Part shown: positions 25,519 through 33,255 of the stretch, in pieces
Layout: each line of letters begins with the position of its first letter
Numbering within the stretch: position 1 is the first letter of the stretch
Source: Candidatus Woesearchaeota archaeon
GTDB lineage: Archaea > Nanobdellota > Nanobdellia > Woesearchaeales > JABMPP01
Assembly: GCA_013202955.1 (NCBI GenBank)
Contig: JABMPP010000021.1
Span: 1 to 33,255, forward strand
Direction: 5' to 3'
Length of the DNA stretch: 33,255 nucleotides
The notes under the pieces: model-generated
What the model was told of the DNA's origin: nothing
What the model saw: the letters and a program-made list of their open reading frames with translations, nothing else
Databases searched by the model: none
Position numbers and translations under genes: made by a program

Positions 25519-27769
25519 AAAAGGAGCAATCGACACAGAGATAGTTGATTATCAGACTGTTAATCCCATTATGTTTCTTGCTAGTCTTAACACTGATATA
25601 GATGTTCCTGTTATTTTTGATTGGTTGGGAAATCCAATAGAAAATAATGAACTGGAGAAAATCATAGGAAATGATAAAAACATAAAAAATTTCACATTTG
25701 GATTGTATAATATTGAGCAGAATACATTCTTTCCTCCTGATAATGATGAAGAAGCACAATATATCTTGATTCCTCAACAAAACCCAATGCTTTTAAGAAG
25801 AGCTTTTTCAAATGCAATATTCAATCTAAACATTGAGAATCTAAACGGCCAGAACCTAACAGGATTTGATATTGGGAAATTAAGCAGTCCAAGAAGAGAT
25901 CTTGATCATGTAAGAGAAGGAAAATTCTACAAAGGAAGAGTTGTCACAAAAACAATCGAGAAATTTTGTAATGAGCCAGATGGGTTTTTTATTCCAAATC
26001 CTGATAACACCTCTCCAAAATATAAAGGAAAAAGCTGGAGAGAGTTTCAGGAAACAGTGCAGTCATGTAAGGACACAATGAATTTTAGCAATAATTTCAG
26101 AACTTTGTTAAGATCATTAAAGCTTGGTGATTTGCATGGATTATTAGATTTTTTTTATCCTGATATTGCTTCAATTGGAAAATATTATTCTTCATATGAT
26201 ATAATGACCAAAGATGCACACAAAGCAAGGAAGGGAGATGTTCCTGCTGCATTGAATGGTGCAATTTATGTTCATCTTGATAACATGGTTCATCAATTGA
26301 TCTACAAACATTATGAAAGAATTTCTGATAATATCGCAAATGATCTTGAAATGGATTCTGAAAGAGTGTTTAATGATAGTGTGAGTGCAGACACAATTGC
26401 AGAGCTTTTCTGGAACAGAGAAATTACACACAGATTTGGAATATTCAGATCAAAATTTGAAACCAAAGATTATCATAAATATAAAGTTGATTTTCATAAA
26501 AGGAAATTATTTGAAAAAGCATTAAAAAATGAGAATAAAGTTTGGAAATCATTGGATTGGGTGTTGGAAACAGAAGAATCAGAGGATTACAAAGGATTAA
26601 TTGATTACAAGTCTGGTAGTTATGAAAAGGTATCAGTTTTTATGATGCCTATGTTTGCAGAAGGGTTCAAACCATTAATAAGAAATTTCAAGCATCTTGA
26701 AAAGCTGTATACAAGATACAAAAATTCTGATGATATGCTTGAAAGAGTTGCCTCAATGAGAATTCTTGAATCAATGCTTATTGAACCAATATTGGATTTA
26801 CAAAAAGTTCAGACAAATCAATTCAGTGAAAATGAATTTGAACAGAAATACCACATTGATGTTGAGCAATTGATAAAAAGTGTTGATGTTATTTCAAGAG
26901 AGATTGTTGCTTCATTAAGAGATAAAAATGATATTATAACATATGTTGGTGAACCACAATTCGCAGGTTGTTTTTTATTCACACATAAAAATGAAGGGTT
27001 GGAAAAAATTTTGGAACAAAGTGGATTTTTACATGTTGGTGATGGAAACCTAATATCAATGAGTAGATACCTTAATTTCTTTTCTCTTAAAAAACAAGGT
27101 TCAGTTGATTATGTTGCTTCAACAGGAGCAAGAATAATTAGTGGGAGAGATAGATTTAGTGAAGATAAAAAATATTATTTTGAGCCATTCTTTTATTCCA
27201 GTTTAATATATGATATTTCTCATTTCCACTTAGAAGCAATGGGAACAATTCCAAAAGAATATACAGACAATTATGAAAAATATAAAGATAAAGAAAACAT
27301 AATTGATATTGTTGTAGATTTAACAAGAGGAATAAATAAAAACACCCTGCCTGTCTCAGAATATATTGGACATATAAGACCTGGTTATGAAATAGAAGAT
27401 TTCTCAAGCAGATATCATTCTTTCAAGAGATATCAAATAGCAAAAAAGCTTAGAATAAAACAAGGAGAAGATGTTCATTTCCTTGTTGTTGAAAAGGAAA
27501 ACGAAGATGAAATTGATGCTGTAAGAATTGATCCTGAAAACCCAGAAAAATTAGAAAATTATACACCATCAAGAAAATATTATCTTCAGTTGATGTTTGA
27601 AAAAGGAAGAAGACTTGATTTATTATTAGATGCATTGTATTTATCAAATCCAAAATATGCTCCTGCTGGAATAAAGTTTATGATACAAACATTAAACTCA
27701 ATAAAAAGAGGAGATCATACTGATAAAGAAATTGATGGTTTCAAGAATGTTTATAAGTATGTAAATTAA
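25487..27769 (+). CDS. Uncharacterised 760-aa protein E with RecB-like PD-(D/E)XK motif
   Basis: LDNMVHQLIYKHYERI, then KSLDWVLETEESEDYKGLIDYKSGSYEKVSVFMMPMFAEGF (H...D...DYK spacing); overlaps protein D by 32 nt. Confidence 0.7.
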   Translation: MESNLENLTCKKGAIDTEIVDYQTVNPIMFLASLNTDIDVPVIFDWLGNPIENNELEKIIGNDKNIKNFTFGLYNIEQNTFFPPDNDEEAQYILIPQQNPMLLRRAFSNAIFNLNIENLNGQNLTGFDIGKLSSPRRDLDHVREGKFYKGRVVTKTIEKFCNEPDGFFIPNPDNTSPKYKGKSWREFQETVQSCKDTMNFSNNFRTLLRSLKLGDLHGLLDFFYPDIASIGKYYSSYDIMTKDAHKARKGDVPAALNGAIYVHLDNMVHQLIYKHYERISDNIANDLEMDSERVFNDSVSADTIAELFWNREITHRFGIFRSKFETKDYHKYKVDFHKRKLFEKALKNENKVWKSLDWVLETEESEDYKGLIDYKSGSYEKVSVFMMPMFAEGFKPLIRNFKHLEKLYTRYKNSDDMLERVASMRILESMLIEPILDLQKVQTNQFSENEFEQKYHIDVEQLIKSVDVISREIVASLRDKNDIITYVGEPQFAGCFLFTHKNEGLEKILEQSGFLHVGDGNLISMSRYLNFFSLKKQGSVDYVASTGARIISGRDRFSEDKKYYFEPFFYSSLIYDISHFHLEAMGTIPKEYTDNYEKYKDKENIIDIVVDLTRGINKNTLPVSEYIGHIRPGYEIEDFSSRYHSFKRYQIAKKLRIKQGEDVHFLVVEKENEDEIDAVRIDPENPEKLENYTPSRKYYLQLMFEKGRRLDLLLDALYLSNPKYAPAGIKFMIQTLNSIKRGDHTDKEIDGFKNVYKYVN

Positions 27770-27783
27770 TAAATATTTAGAAG

Positions 27784-28191
27784 TTAAGATTGTTTTCCCT
27801 TATATTTCCCTGTTGAAATATCATTATATAATCTAATAAATGTTTTATGAACTTGGGGAAATTGTGCAAGCTTTATCATTCCTGGCTGATTAACTATGTA
27901 ATCCAACCCATTGAAATTTGAGACTTCACCAAAAACATGATTTTTTGATACATCACTCATAAATTTATCAATTAAGTCTCCATTACCAAAAATAATTTCA
28001 ATTATTTGTTCAGGAGTTGCTTTATAAGATTGACCCTTAAGAGAATTAAATCCTAATAATTCTTCCATTATCTTTATTTCTTGTCTTCTAATTTTCTCTT
28101 GATTTTCTGGAGGAATATAACCTTCAATACCATTAGCATAATAAATCTTTGCAGCTTCTTGTAAAAATCTTTTTCTAATTTCCTTTTCCAT
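27784..28191 (-). CDS. Hypothetical protein
   Basis: 135-aa ORF of coding-like composition; no family recognised. Confidence 0.55.
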   Translation of the reverse strand: MEKEIRKRFLQEAAKIYYANGIEGYIPPENQEKIRRQEIKIMEELLGFNSLKGQSYKATPEQIIEIIFGNGDLIDKFMSDVSKNHVFGEVSNFNGLDYIVNQPGMIKLAQFPQVHKTFIRLYNDISTGKYKGKQS

Positions 28192-28250
28192 AGCTTAAAT
28201 AACGCAAGAACTAATATATAAATCTTTCTATTTTTATTACTTAGAAGTAA

Positions 28251-28625
28251 TTAAACTAACACAGCATCAATTATGCCGTCCTGGCCTGGCCTGGAAGTAA
28301 CTCTTGCTTTTCCTGCCTCTGTTTCTATAACAGATCCTTTTGTTATTATGTTTCTTCTTATAAAGTGCCTGTTTGCAGGATTCTCAACAACATTCTTTAT
28401 TTTGGCTTTTGTGAATTTCTTTGTTTTCTGGTCTAACACATTAGCGAATTCAGCAACTAGAAGCTTTGTTTTTTTAGTATTACCTATACCACTAATCTTT
28501 TTTGGTTTTAGAGCTCCAATCTTAGTCAGAGTTGGCTGTTTACAAGATTCATACTTTCTCTTTCCTCTATAAGCAACATATCTTGCTCCTGTTGGTTTTT
28601 TCTTTGGTCTTCCTTGTGTTAACAT
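28251..28625 (-). CDS. rps8e: 30S ribosomal protein S8e
   Basis: GRPKKKPTGARYVAYRGKRKYE...NPANRHFIRRNIITKGSVIETEAGKARVTSRPGQDGIIDAVLV. Confidence 0.95.
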   Translation of the reverse strand: MLTQGRPKKKPTGARYVAYRGKRKYESCKQPTLTKIGALKPKKISGIGNTKKTKLLVAEFANVLDQKTKKFTKAKIKNVVENPANRHFIRRNIITKGSVIETEAGKARVTSRPGQDGIIDAVLV

Positions 28626-28670
28626 ATTATCACCAAATCTATGTTGAGGATTGCGAAAGGTTATTTAAAG

Positions 28671-28785
28671 CTTACGAAATTTTCAAAGAAAATTTCGAAG
28701 TTCAAAAAAATTTAATTTTTTTGTAACTTACGAAAAAATTCAAAGAATTTTTTCTAAGCTAGAAAATTTTCAATTTTCGTAGCTT
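28671..28785. repeat. Tandem array of four AT-rich hairpins
   Basis: CTTACGAAATTTTC-aaa-GAAAATTTCGAAG; CAAAAAAATT/AATTTTTTTG; CTTACGAAAAAATTC-aaa-GAATTTTTTCTAAG; AAGCTAGAAAATTttcAATTTTCGTAGCTT. Confidence 0.7.
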
Positions 28786-28890
28786 TTCCTTAGCTTATGA
28801 AGGTTGAGAAGATTACTTAAACAGTAATATTTATAAACCACACAGTATTCTTTTATCCTAGTTTATTTATTTATTTTACGGGGTGCGAAA

Positions 28891-29118
28891 ATGGTTGAAA
28901 ATTCTAGACCACTAGATGCATTAAACAATGCAAGAAACAAAAGAGTAATAATAGAACTAAAAAACGGAAAACAATATTTAGGAAAGCTCACAGCTTTTGA
29001 TATACACATAAACATTGTGTTAGAAGAAGCTGAAGAAAAAGAAAATGGTGAGCTAAAGAGAAAGCTTGGTGTTGTGTTTATAAGAGGAGACACCATAATA
29101 ATGATTTCTCCAGCATAA
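28891..29118 (+). CDS. LSm/Sm-like archaeal RNA-binding protein
   Basis: RPLDALNNARNKRVIIELKNGKQYLGKLTAFDIHINIVLEEAEE...GVVFIRGDTIIMISP. Confidence 0.95.
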   Translation: MVENSRPLDALNNARNKRVIIELKNGKQYLGKLTAFDIHINIVLEEAEEKENGELKRKLGVVFIRGDTIIMISPA

Positions 29119-29128
29119 GTGATAAAGA

Positions 29129-29293
29129 ATGACAAAGGGAACTCCCTCTATGGGTAAGAAATCTGGCAAAAAGAGTCATATCATATGTAGGAGATGTGGT
29201 CAACACAGTTATCACGTGAGAAAAAAGGTGTGCAGTAGTTGCGGCTTTGGCAAAACAGGAAGACAAAGAAGCTACACCTGGCAGAAAAAATAA
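29129..29293 (+). CDS. rpl37e: 50S ribosomal protein L37e
   Basis: Own translation: [54 protein letters not shown]; CxxC...CxxC zinc ribbon. Missing from the ORF track (54 aa). Confidence 0.95.
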   Translation: MTKGTPSMGKKSGKKSHIICRRCGQHSYHVRKKVCSSCGFGKTGRQRSYTWQKK

Positions 29294-29357
29294 GTTCTCT
29301 CATCAAAGGATTTATAAATAAATTAGATTTTTCTATACTAACGTAATGAAGTTCATC

Positions 29358-29387
29358 GTGAGATTTCAGCGAAGCTGAATGTCTCAC
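29358..29387. other. Hairpin between rpl37e and tRNA-Leu
   Basis: GTGAGA-T-TTCAGC-GAA-GCTGAA-TG-TCTCAC. Confidence 0.6.
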
Positions 29388-29420
29388 TTATTATTGCGTG
29401 TCAACTGAGCGTAACCAGTT

Positions 29421-29504
29421 GCGGGGATGCCGGAGTGGCCAAACGGGATAGGCTTAGGACCTATTGGCTTAGTGCCTACGGGGGTTCAAATCCTCCTCCC
29501 CGCA
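29421..29504 (+). tRNA. tRNA-Leu (anticodon TAG)
   Basis: Acceptor GCGGGGA/TCCCCGC; anticodon stem ATAGG/CCTAT with loop CTTAGGA; long variable arm; T-arm GGGGGTTCAAATCCTCC; A73. Confidence 0.93.
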
Positions 29505-29517
29505 TATTTTTACAAAA

Positions 29518-30978
29518 ATGGTTAGTGGAAAAAATTTTGAGGGGGTTATTGAAAAAAACATAAAACTAATTCTCGGATTAATATTTATAATATTTTTATT
29601 AATTAGCCTTAAGGGAGTAAAGCCAGACCTAAGCGATCAGCCTGTCTATATATACATGGGAAAACTCATAACTGAAGGAGAAGTTCCATACAGAGATTTC
29701 TTTTTTTCACACCCACCACTTGAGATTTATGTTGACGCCCTTTTACTAAAAATATTTGGATACAATTTATTCATATTAAAACTCGTGCCAATATTATTTA
29801 CTATTTTAACAGCATTCTTCTTATTCAAGCTTGTAAAGAAAAAATTTGATCTTGTTACAGCATTGGGATCAACAATATTGTTCTTATTTACATATGAAAC
29901 ATTCAGGATGACAGGAAACATTGGGATGAGTTTAGCTGTTCTGTTTGTTGTGCTTGGATTTTATTATTCTTTTAAACAAAAATATCTCTTAAGTGGGATT
30001 TTTATTGGAACAGCTGGCATAACAAATTTTTTCTCATTATTTTTAGGAGGTGTTTTATTTCTTTATATTCTACTAAAAAAAGAAAAAAGCAAAATCAAAT
30101 TAAGAATAAAACCAGCAATAAACTTTTTAATTGGTTTTTTCATTATATTCCTCTTAATCCAACTTGTGTTTATATTGATTGTTGGAAAAGAATACTTTCT
30201 TCAGGTTTACCAATACCATTTTATGAAACCAAGCACTGAGGTTGTGAAAGGAATAAAACTTGATCTCTTCAAATCCACTGTTATTTATAACCCGATTATA
30301 TTTATTGGAAGCTTATTTTATTTTTTATCAAGAAAAAAAGAGTTATCTATTTTCTTTACAAGCGTTTTAGTTTACATAATAATTATCTTCACCTTAAAAA
30401 GTCCTTTTCCTTATTATTATGAAATGATTCTTCCTTTCCTAGCAGTTCTGGCTTCAGTATCAATATTAAAATTTGTTAAAAGATCAGAAAACAAGAATCT
30501 GCTTTTGTTGTTCTTAAGTATCTTTATCTTGTTAAACTCTGTTTGGGCAGTCTCAAATCATTTTTGGATCATAAACAACACATTTTCACAAAATGAACAT
30601 ATTGAATTAGTCGAAGCAATAAAACAAAATTCAGTAAAAGGTGATCTAATTTTTGGAGACCAACTGTTTGTGCCTCTTATTGCTTTAATGTCTGAAAGAG
30701 ATATAGCGTTAAATTTTGTTGACACCAATCCACTAAGATTCCAGGCTGGATTAGTTGATGTGGAAAGATTGACAATGGATCTGGAAAAGGATATCCCAAA
30801 ATTTATTGTTATTGCTGGTCATACTCCTTTTATGAACTATGACTCTTCCAAAAATTTTCTTAACAACAATTGCAAGATTACAAAGGTTATTGACATTGTT
30901 TTGCCAACTCAATTCAAAAGAAATCTTATAAATGAGAAATTATATTTATTGTATTGCGAGAAAAGTGAAGAAGAATAA
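29518..30978 (+). CDS. Integral-membrane GT39/PMT-like glycosyltransferase
   Basis: Multi-TM; early loop LSDQPVYIYMGKLITEGEVPYRDFFFSHPPLEIYV typical of the GT-C/ArnT-like fold. Confidence 0.75.
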   Translation: MVSGKNFEGVIEKNIKLILGLIFIIFLLISLKGVKPDLSDQPVYIYMGKLITEGEVPYRDFFFSHPPLEIYVDALLLKIFGYNLFILKLVPILFTILTAFFLFKLVKKKFDLVTALGSTILFLFTYETFRMTGNIGMSLAVLFVVLGFYYSFKQKYLLSGIFIGTAGITNFFSLFLGGVLFLYILLKKEKSKIKLRIKPAINFLIGFFIIFLLIQLVFILIVGKEYFLQVYQYHFMKPSTEVVKGIKLDLFKSTVIYNPIIFIGSLFYFLSRKKELSIFFTSVLVYIIIIFTLKSPFPYYYEMILPFLAVLASVSILKFVKRSENKNLLLLFLSIFILLNSVWAVSNHFWIINNTFSQNEHIELVEAIKQNSVKGDLIFGDQLFVPLIALMSERDIALNFVDTNPLRFQAGLVDVERLTMDLEKDIPKFIVIAGHTPFMNYDSSKNFLNNNCKITKVIDIVLPTQFKRNLINEKLYLLYCEKSEEE

Positions 30979-32710
30979 ACTTAACTTAAATATTAATTGG
31001 ATATCTTTAATAATTTTTATAATCATTACTTTAATATTTGTTTCTCCAATATTCAAGAATTTTGAGTATTGGGGTGTTGGTGACTGGGACCAGCATGTTT
31101 TTTACAATGATGTTCCAAGAAAAACAATATTAGAGTATAACCAGTTTCCGTTGTGGAACCCATATTATTGTGGTGGAAACGCAATGCTCGCTCATCCAGA
31201 ATCAAGTTTTCTTTCGCCGTTTTATATATTTATTCTTATTTTTGGTGCTGTTGGGGGATTAAAGATTCTAATAGTCTTGCATATAATAACAGGAATGTTT
31301 GGGATGTTTCTTCTCTCAAGAAAGGTGGGGATTGGAAAAATATCTTCTTTTCTTCCTCCAATTATTTTCATGATGAGCAGCTGGTTTCCATTAAGAATGA
31401 ATGCTGGCCATTCTCTTTATTTTGGAATGGTGTTTCTTCCTTATGCATTTCTTTTTTATCTTAAGTCAAAAGAAAATATAAAATATATTTTCATAAGTGC
31501 TCTCTTCTTATTGTTTATTATTTTTAGTGGTGGAACTTATCCATTTATTTTCTCAATAATATTTCTTGGATTTTATGCTCTTCTTGAAACCATTAAAACA
31601 AAAAAAACCAAACCAATTGAGATATTAGCTTTCATAATAATCTTTACATTTCTTTTGGGTGCAATAAAGTTCTTCCCATCTATTGAGTTTGTTGATAATT
31701 ATTCTTTTTCAAGAGATGATACCCAACCAACAAGCTTTAATATTTTATATAACGGTCTTTTAAGCAGAAATCAAAATATTGACTCAAGATTTTATACAGC
31801 AAATTATGAACATCCAACAGCTGGTGAAATAAAGGTAGAATGGTATTGGCATGAATATGGAGCTTATGTTGGGATAATTCCTTTAATTTTATTCATAACA
31901 GGATTCTTTCTTCTCAGGAAAAAATGGGTTTTGCTTTTAACAAGTCTTTTCTTGTTGTTTTTGTCATTAGGAGAAATAACAACTTTTAATTTGTGGAGAG
32001 TGCTTAGAGCATTGCCAGTTTTTAGCACATTACACGGGCCATCAAGATTTTTGATGCTGTTTATTTTTAGCCTAGCTCTTGTTGTTGGTCTTGTATTAAC
32101 AAAAATAGAAAACCTAAAAAAATTAAAATTAAGAAAATATATTGTTGTTGGGATAATTGTAATAGTTCTTATAGATATGATTCTGGTAAGTTCCCCAATA
32201 TTTGGAAATATATTTCTTTTGAGGCCAAGAGAGATAATTAGAGAGGAAACAGATTTTTTACAGGTTGTTTCTTTATCACCGGAATATCTGACATATAGAA
32301 ATTTTAATGGAAACCTCGGAACCTTAAATTGTTATGATAGACTGCACCCAAAAATAAAAGCCAGTTCAATAGGAATGGACAACGGCACAATATTCACAGA
32401 TTATACTGGTGAATCATATATTGCAGAGACGGGTGAAGTAACAGAAATAACATATTTTTCACCAAACAAAGTAATCATAAATGCAGTTGTGACAGAGAAA
32501 TCTACCTTAGTTTTAAACCAGAACTATGATAATGGCTGGAAAACCAAGAATGGTGATGTTGTAAGTTATAATGGATTGATAGCTAAAGAACTAGGACCAG
32601 GAAAAAATATTGTAACATTTTATTACCTACCAAACACCTTCATTATTGGGTTAATAACAACCCTTCTTGTGTTTATTTTTGGTTTTTATTGGTATTATAA
32701 GTCAAAGTAA
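30932..32710 (+). CDS. YfhO-like integral-membrane protein; start may be GTG at 30965
   Basis: GDWDQHVFYNDVPRKTILEYNQFPLWNPYYCGGNAMLAHPESSFLSPFY typical of YfhO-like proteins; multi-TM. Confidence 0.75.
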   Translation: MRNYIYCIARKVKKNKLNLNINWISLIIFIIITLIFVSPIFKNFEYWGVGDWDQHVFYNDVPRKTILEYNQFPLWNPYYCGGNAMLAHPESSFLSPFYIFILIFGAVGGLKILIVLHIITGMFGMFLLSRKVGIGKISSFLPPIIFMMSSWFPLRMNAGHSLYFGMVFLPYAFLFYLKSKENIKYIFISALFLLFIIFSGGTYPFIFSIIFLGFYALLETIKTKKTKPIEILAFIIIFTFLLGAIKFFPSIEFVDNYSFSRDDTQPTSFNILYNGLLSRNQNIDSRFYTANYEHPTAGEIKVEWYWHEYGAYVGIIPLILFITGFFLLRKKWVLLLTSLFLLFLSLGEITTFNLWRVLRALPVFSTLHGPSRFLMLFIFSLALVVGLVLTKIENLKKLKLRKYIVVGIIVIVLIDMILVSSPIFGNIFLLRPREIIREETDFLQVVSLSPEYLTYRNFNGNLGTLNCYDRLHPKIKASSIGMDNGTIFTDYTGESYIAETGEVTEITYFSPNKVIINAVVTEKSTLVLNQNYDNGWKTKNGDVVSYNGLIAKELGPGKNIVTFYYLPNTFIIGLITTLLVFIFGFYWYYKSK

Positions 32711-32833
32711 ACATGTGTTTTTAAATGAAATTAAGGTATTATGCCAAAAAACACCTTAAAATTTAAGAATTCTTAAGATTTAGGCCCTAATTCCTTGTTT
32801 TTCACCAATATTCACCCTCTAAATTTTCGAAAA

Positions 32834-33000
32834 CTTTATAAAGAAGTTGCTTCTTATAGCTTATTACTGATGATTATGATTCTCAGCGACGACAGAAGAA
32901 GAAAATAGTAATCTTTAAATAAGAGAGAAAAACCCAGTGATGACTAGACATTCTATGAGATAGGTAGCCTAGAGAAAGTAAATATGCATACATGGAGGTG
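32834..33000 (+). promoter_or_regulatory. S-layer gene promoter/leader: two TATA-like boxes and a strong Shine-Dalgarno
   Basis: CTTTATAAAG (32834-32843), CTTTAAATAA (32913-32922), GGAGGTG (32994-33000) ahead of the ATG at 33006. Confidence 0.55.
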
Positions 33001-33005
33001 CAAGA

Positions 33006-33255
33006 ATGAAAGTAAATAAGGCTATAAAAAGCATCATGGCTTTGGGTACAGGAGCATTATTCCTGGGCGCAAGTGCTATGGCAGCCGATCTTAGCAGCTA
33101 TCCAAACCCTCTGTTCGTGAAGGACGGAGTGTTCGATGGATTGTTAGTGGTTGGTGACAACGCTGCAGCCGAAGACATTATTGGTATAACCAATATAGCA
33201 ATGAGTCTTCAAGCAGTGGCAGTTGTCAAAAAAGCAGTCGCTGGCAGTACAACTA
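33006..33255 (+). CDS. S-layer protein, N-terminal fragment (runs off window)
   Basis: Own translation: MKVNKAIKSIMALGTGALFLGASAMAADLSSYPNPLFVKDGVFDGLLVVGDNAAAEDIIGITNIAMSLQAVAVVKKAVAGSTT; archaeal S-layer-type signal peptide and mature N-terminus. Confidence 0.85.
   Translation, partial: MKVNKAIKSIMALGTGALFLGASAMAADLSSYPNPLFVKDGVFDGLLVVGDNAAAEDIIGITNIAMSLQAVAVVKKAVAGSTT

Noticed and set aside
28273-28572. Plus-strand 99-aa ORF opposite S8e
   Set aside because: Antisense shadow of a conserved ribosomal protein gene.
32868-32980. TGATGA/GTGATGA boxes in the S-layer leader as a C/D-box sRNA
   Set aside because: No convincing D box (CTGA) at suitable spacing; more simply part of the leader.

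Overview
AT-rich archaeal chromosome segment. Archaeal marker genes are r-proteins S8e and L37e, an Lsm/Sm-like gene, TATA-box promoters and an archaeal-type S-layer N-terminus; a DPANN (Woesearchaeota/Pacearchaeota-like) origin is inferred, not proven. Main blocks: (i) ~0.8-11.3 kb, an envelope/thiol-redox neighbourhood with a MEMO1-like lipoprotein, Lgt, CcdA, a triple-thioredoxin protein, several membrane-anchored Trx/DsbA-like proteins with altered CxxC sites, two adjacent proteins ending in an identical C-terminal MVGGC, a BlaI/BlaR1-like pair with matching TTAC-N7-GTAA palindromes, a SufS-like desulfurase and a membrane-bound winged-helix regulator; (ii) 11.8-19.8 kb, a 2422-aa subtilase/beta-helix exoprotein translationally coupled to a protein with a T9SS/FlgD-like C-terminal domain; (iii) 20.5-27.8 kb, a divergent five-gene cluster of mostly unrecognisable proteins, two of which carry RecB/Cas4-like PD-(D/E)XK motifs, apparently driven from one palindromic TATA element - the best candidate for an undescribed system; (iv) housekeeping genes (S8e, Lsm, L37e, tRNA-Leu), membrane glycosylation-type proteins and the start of an S-layer gene. 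No CRISPR array, transposase or rRNA was seen. All family calls are from motif recognition by eye; no database search was run.
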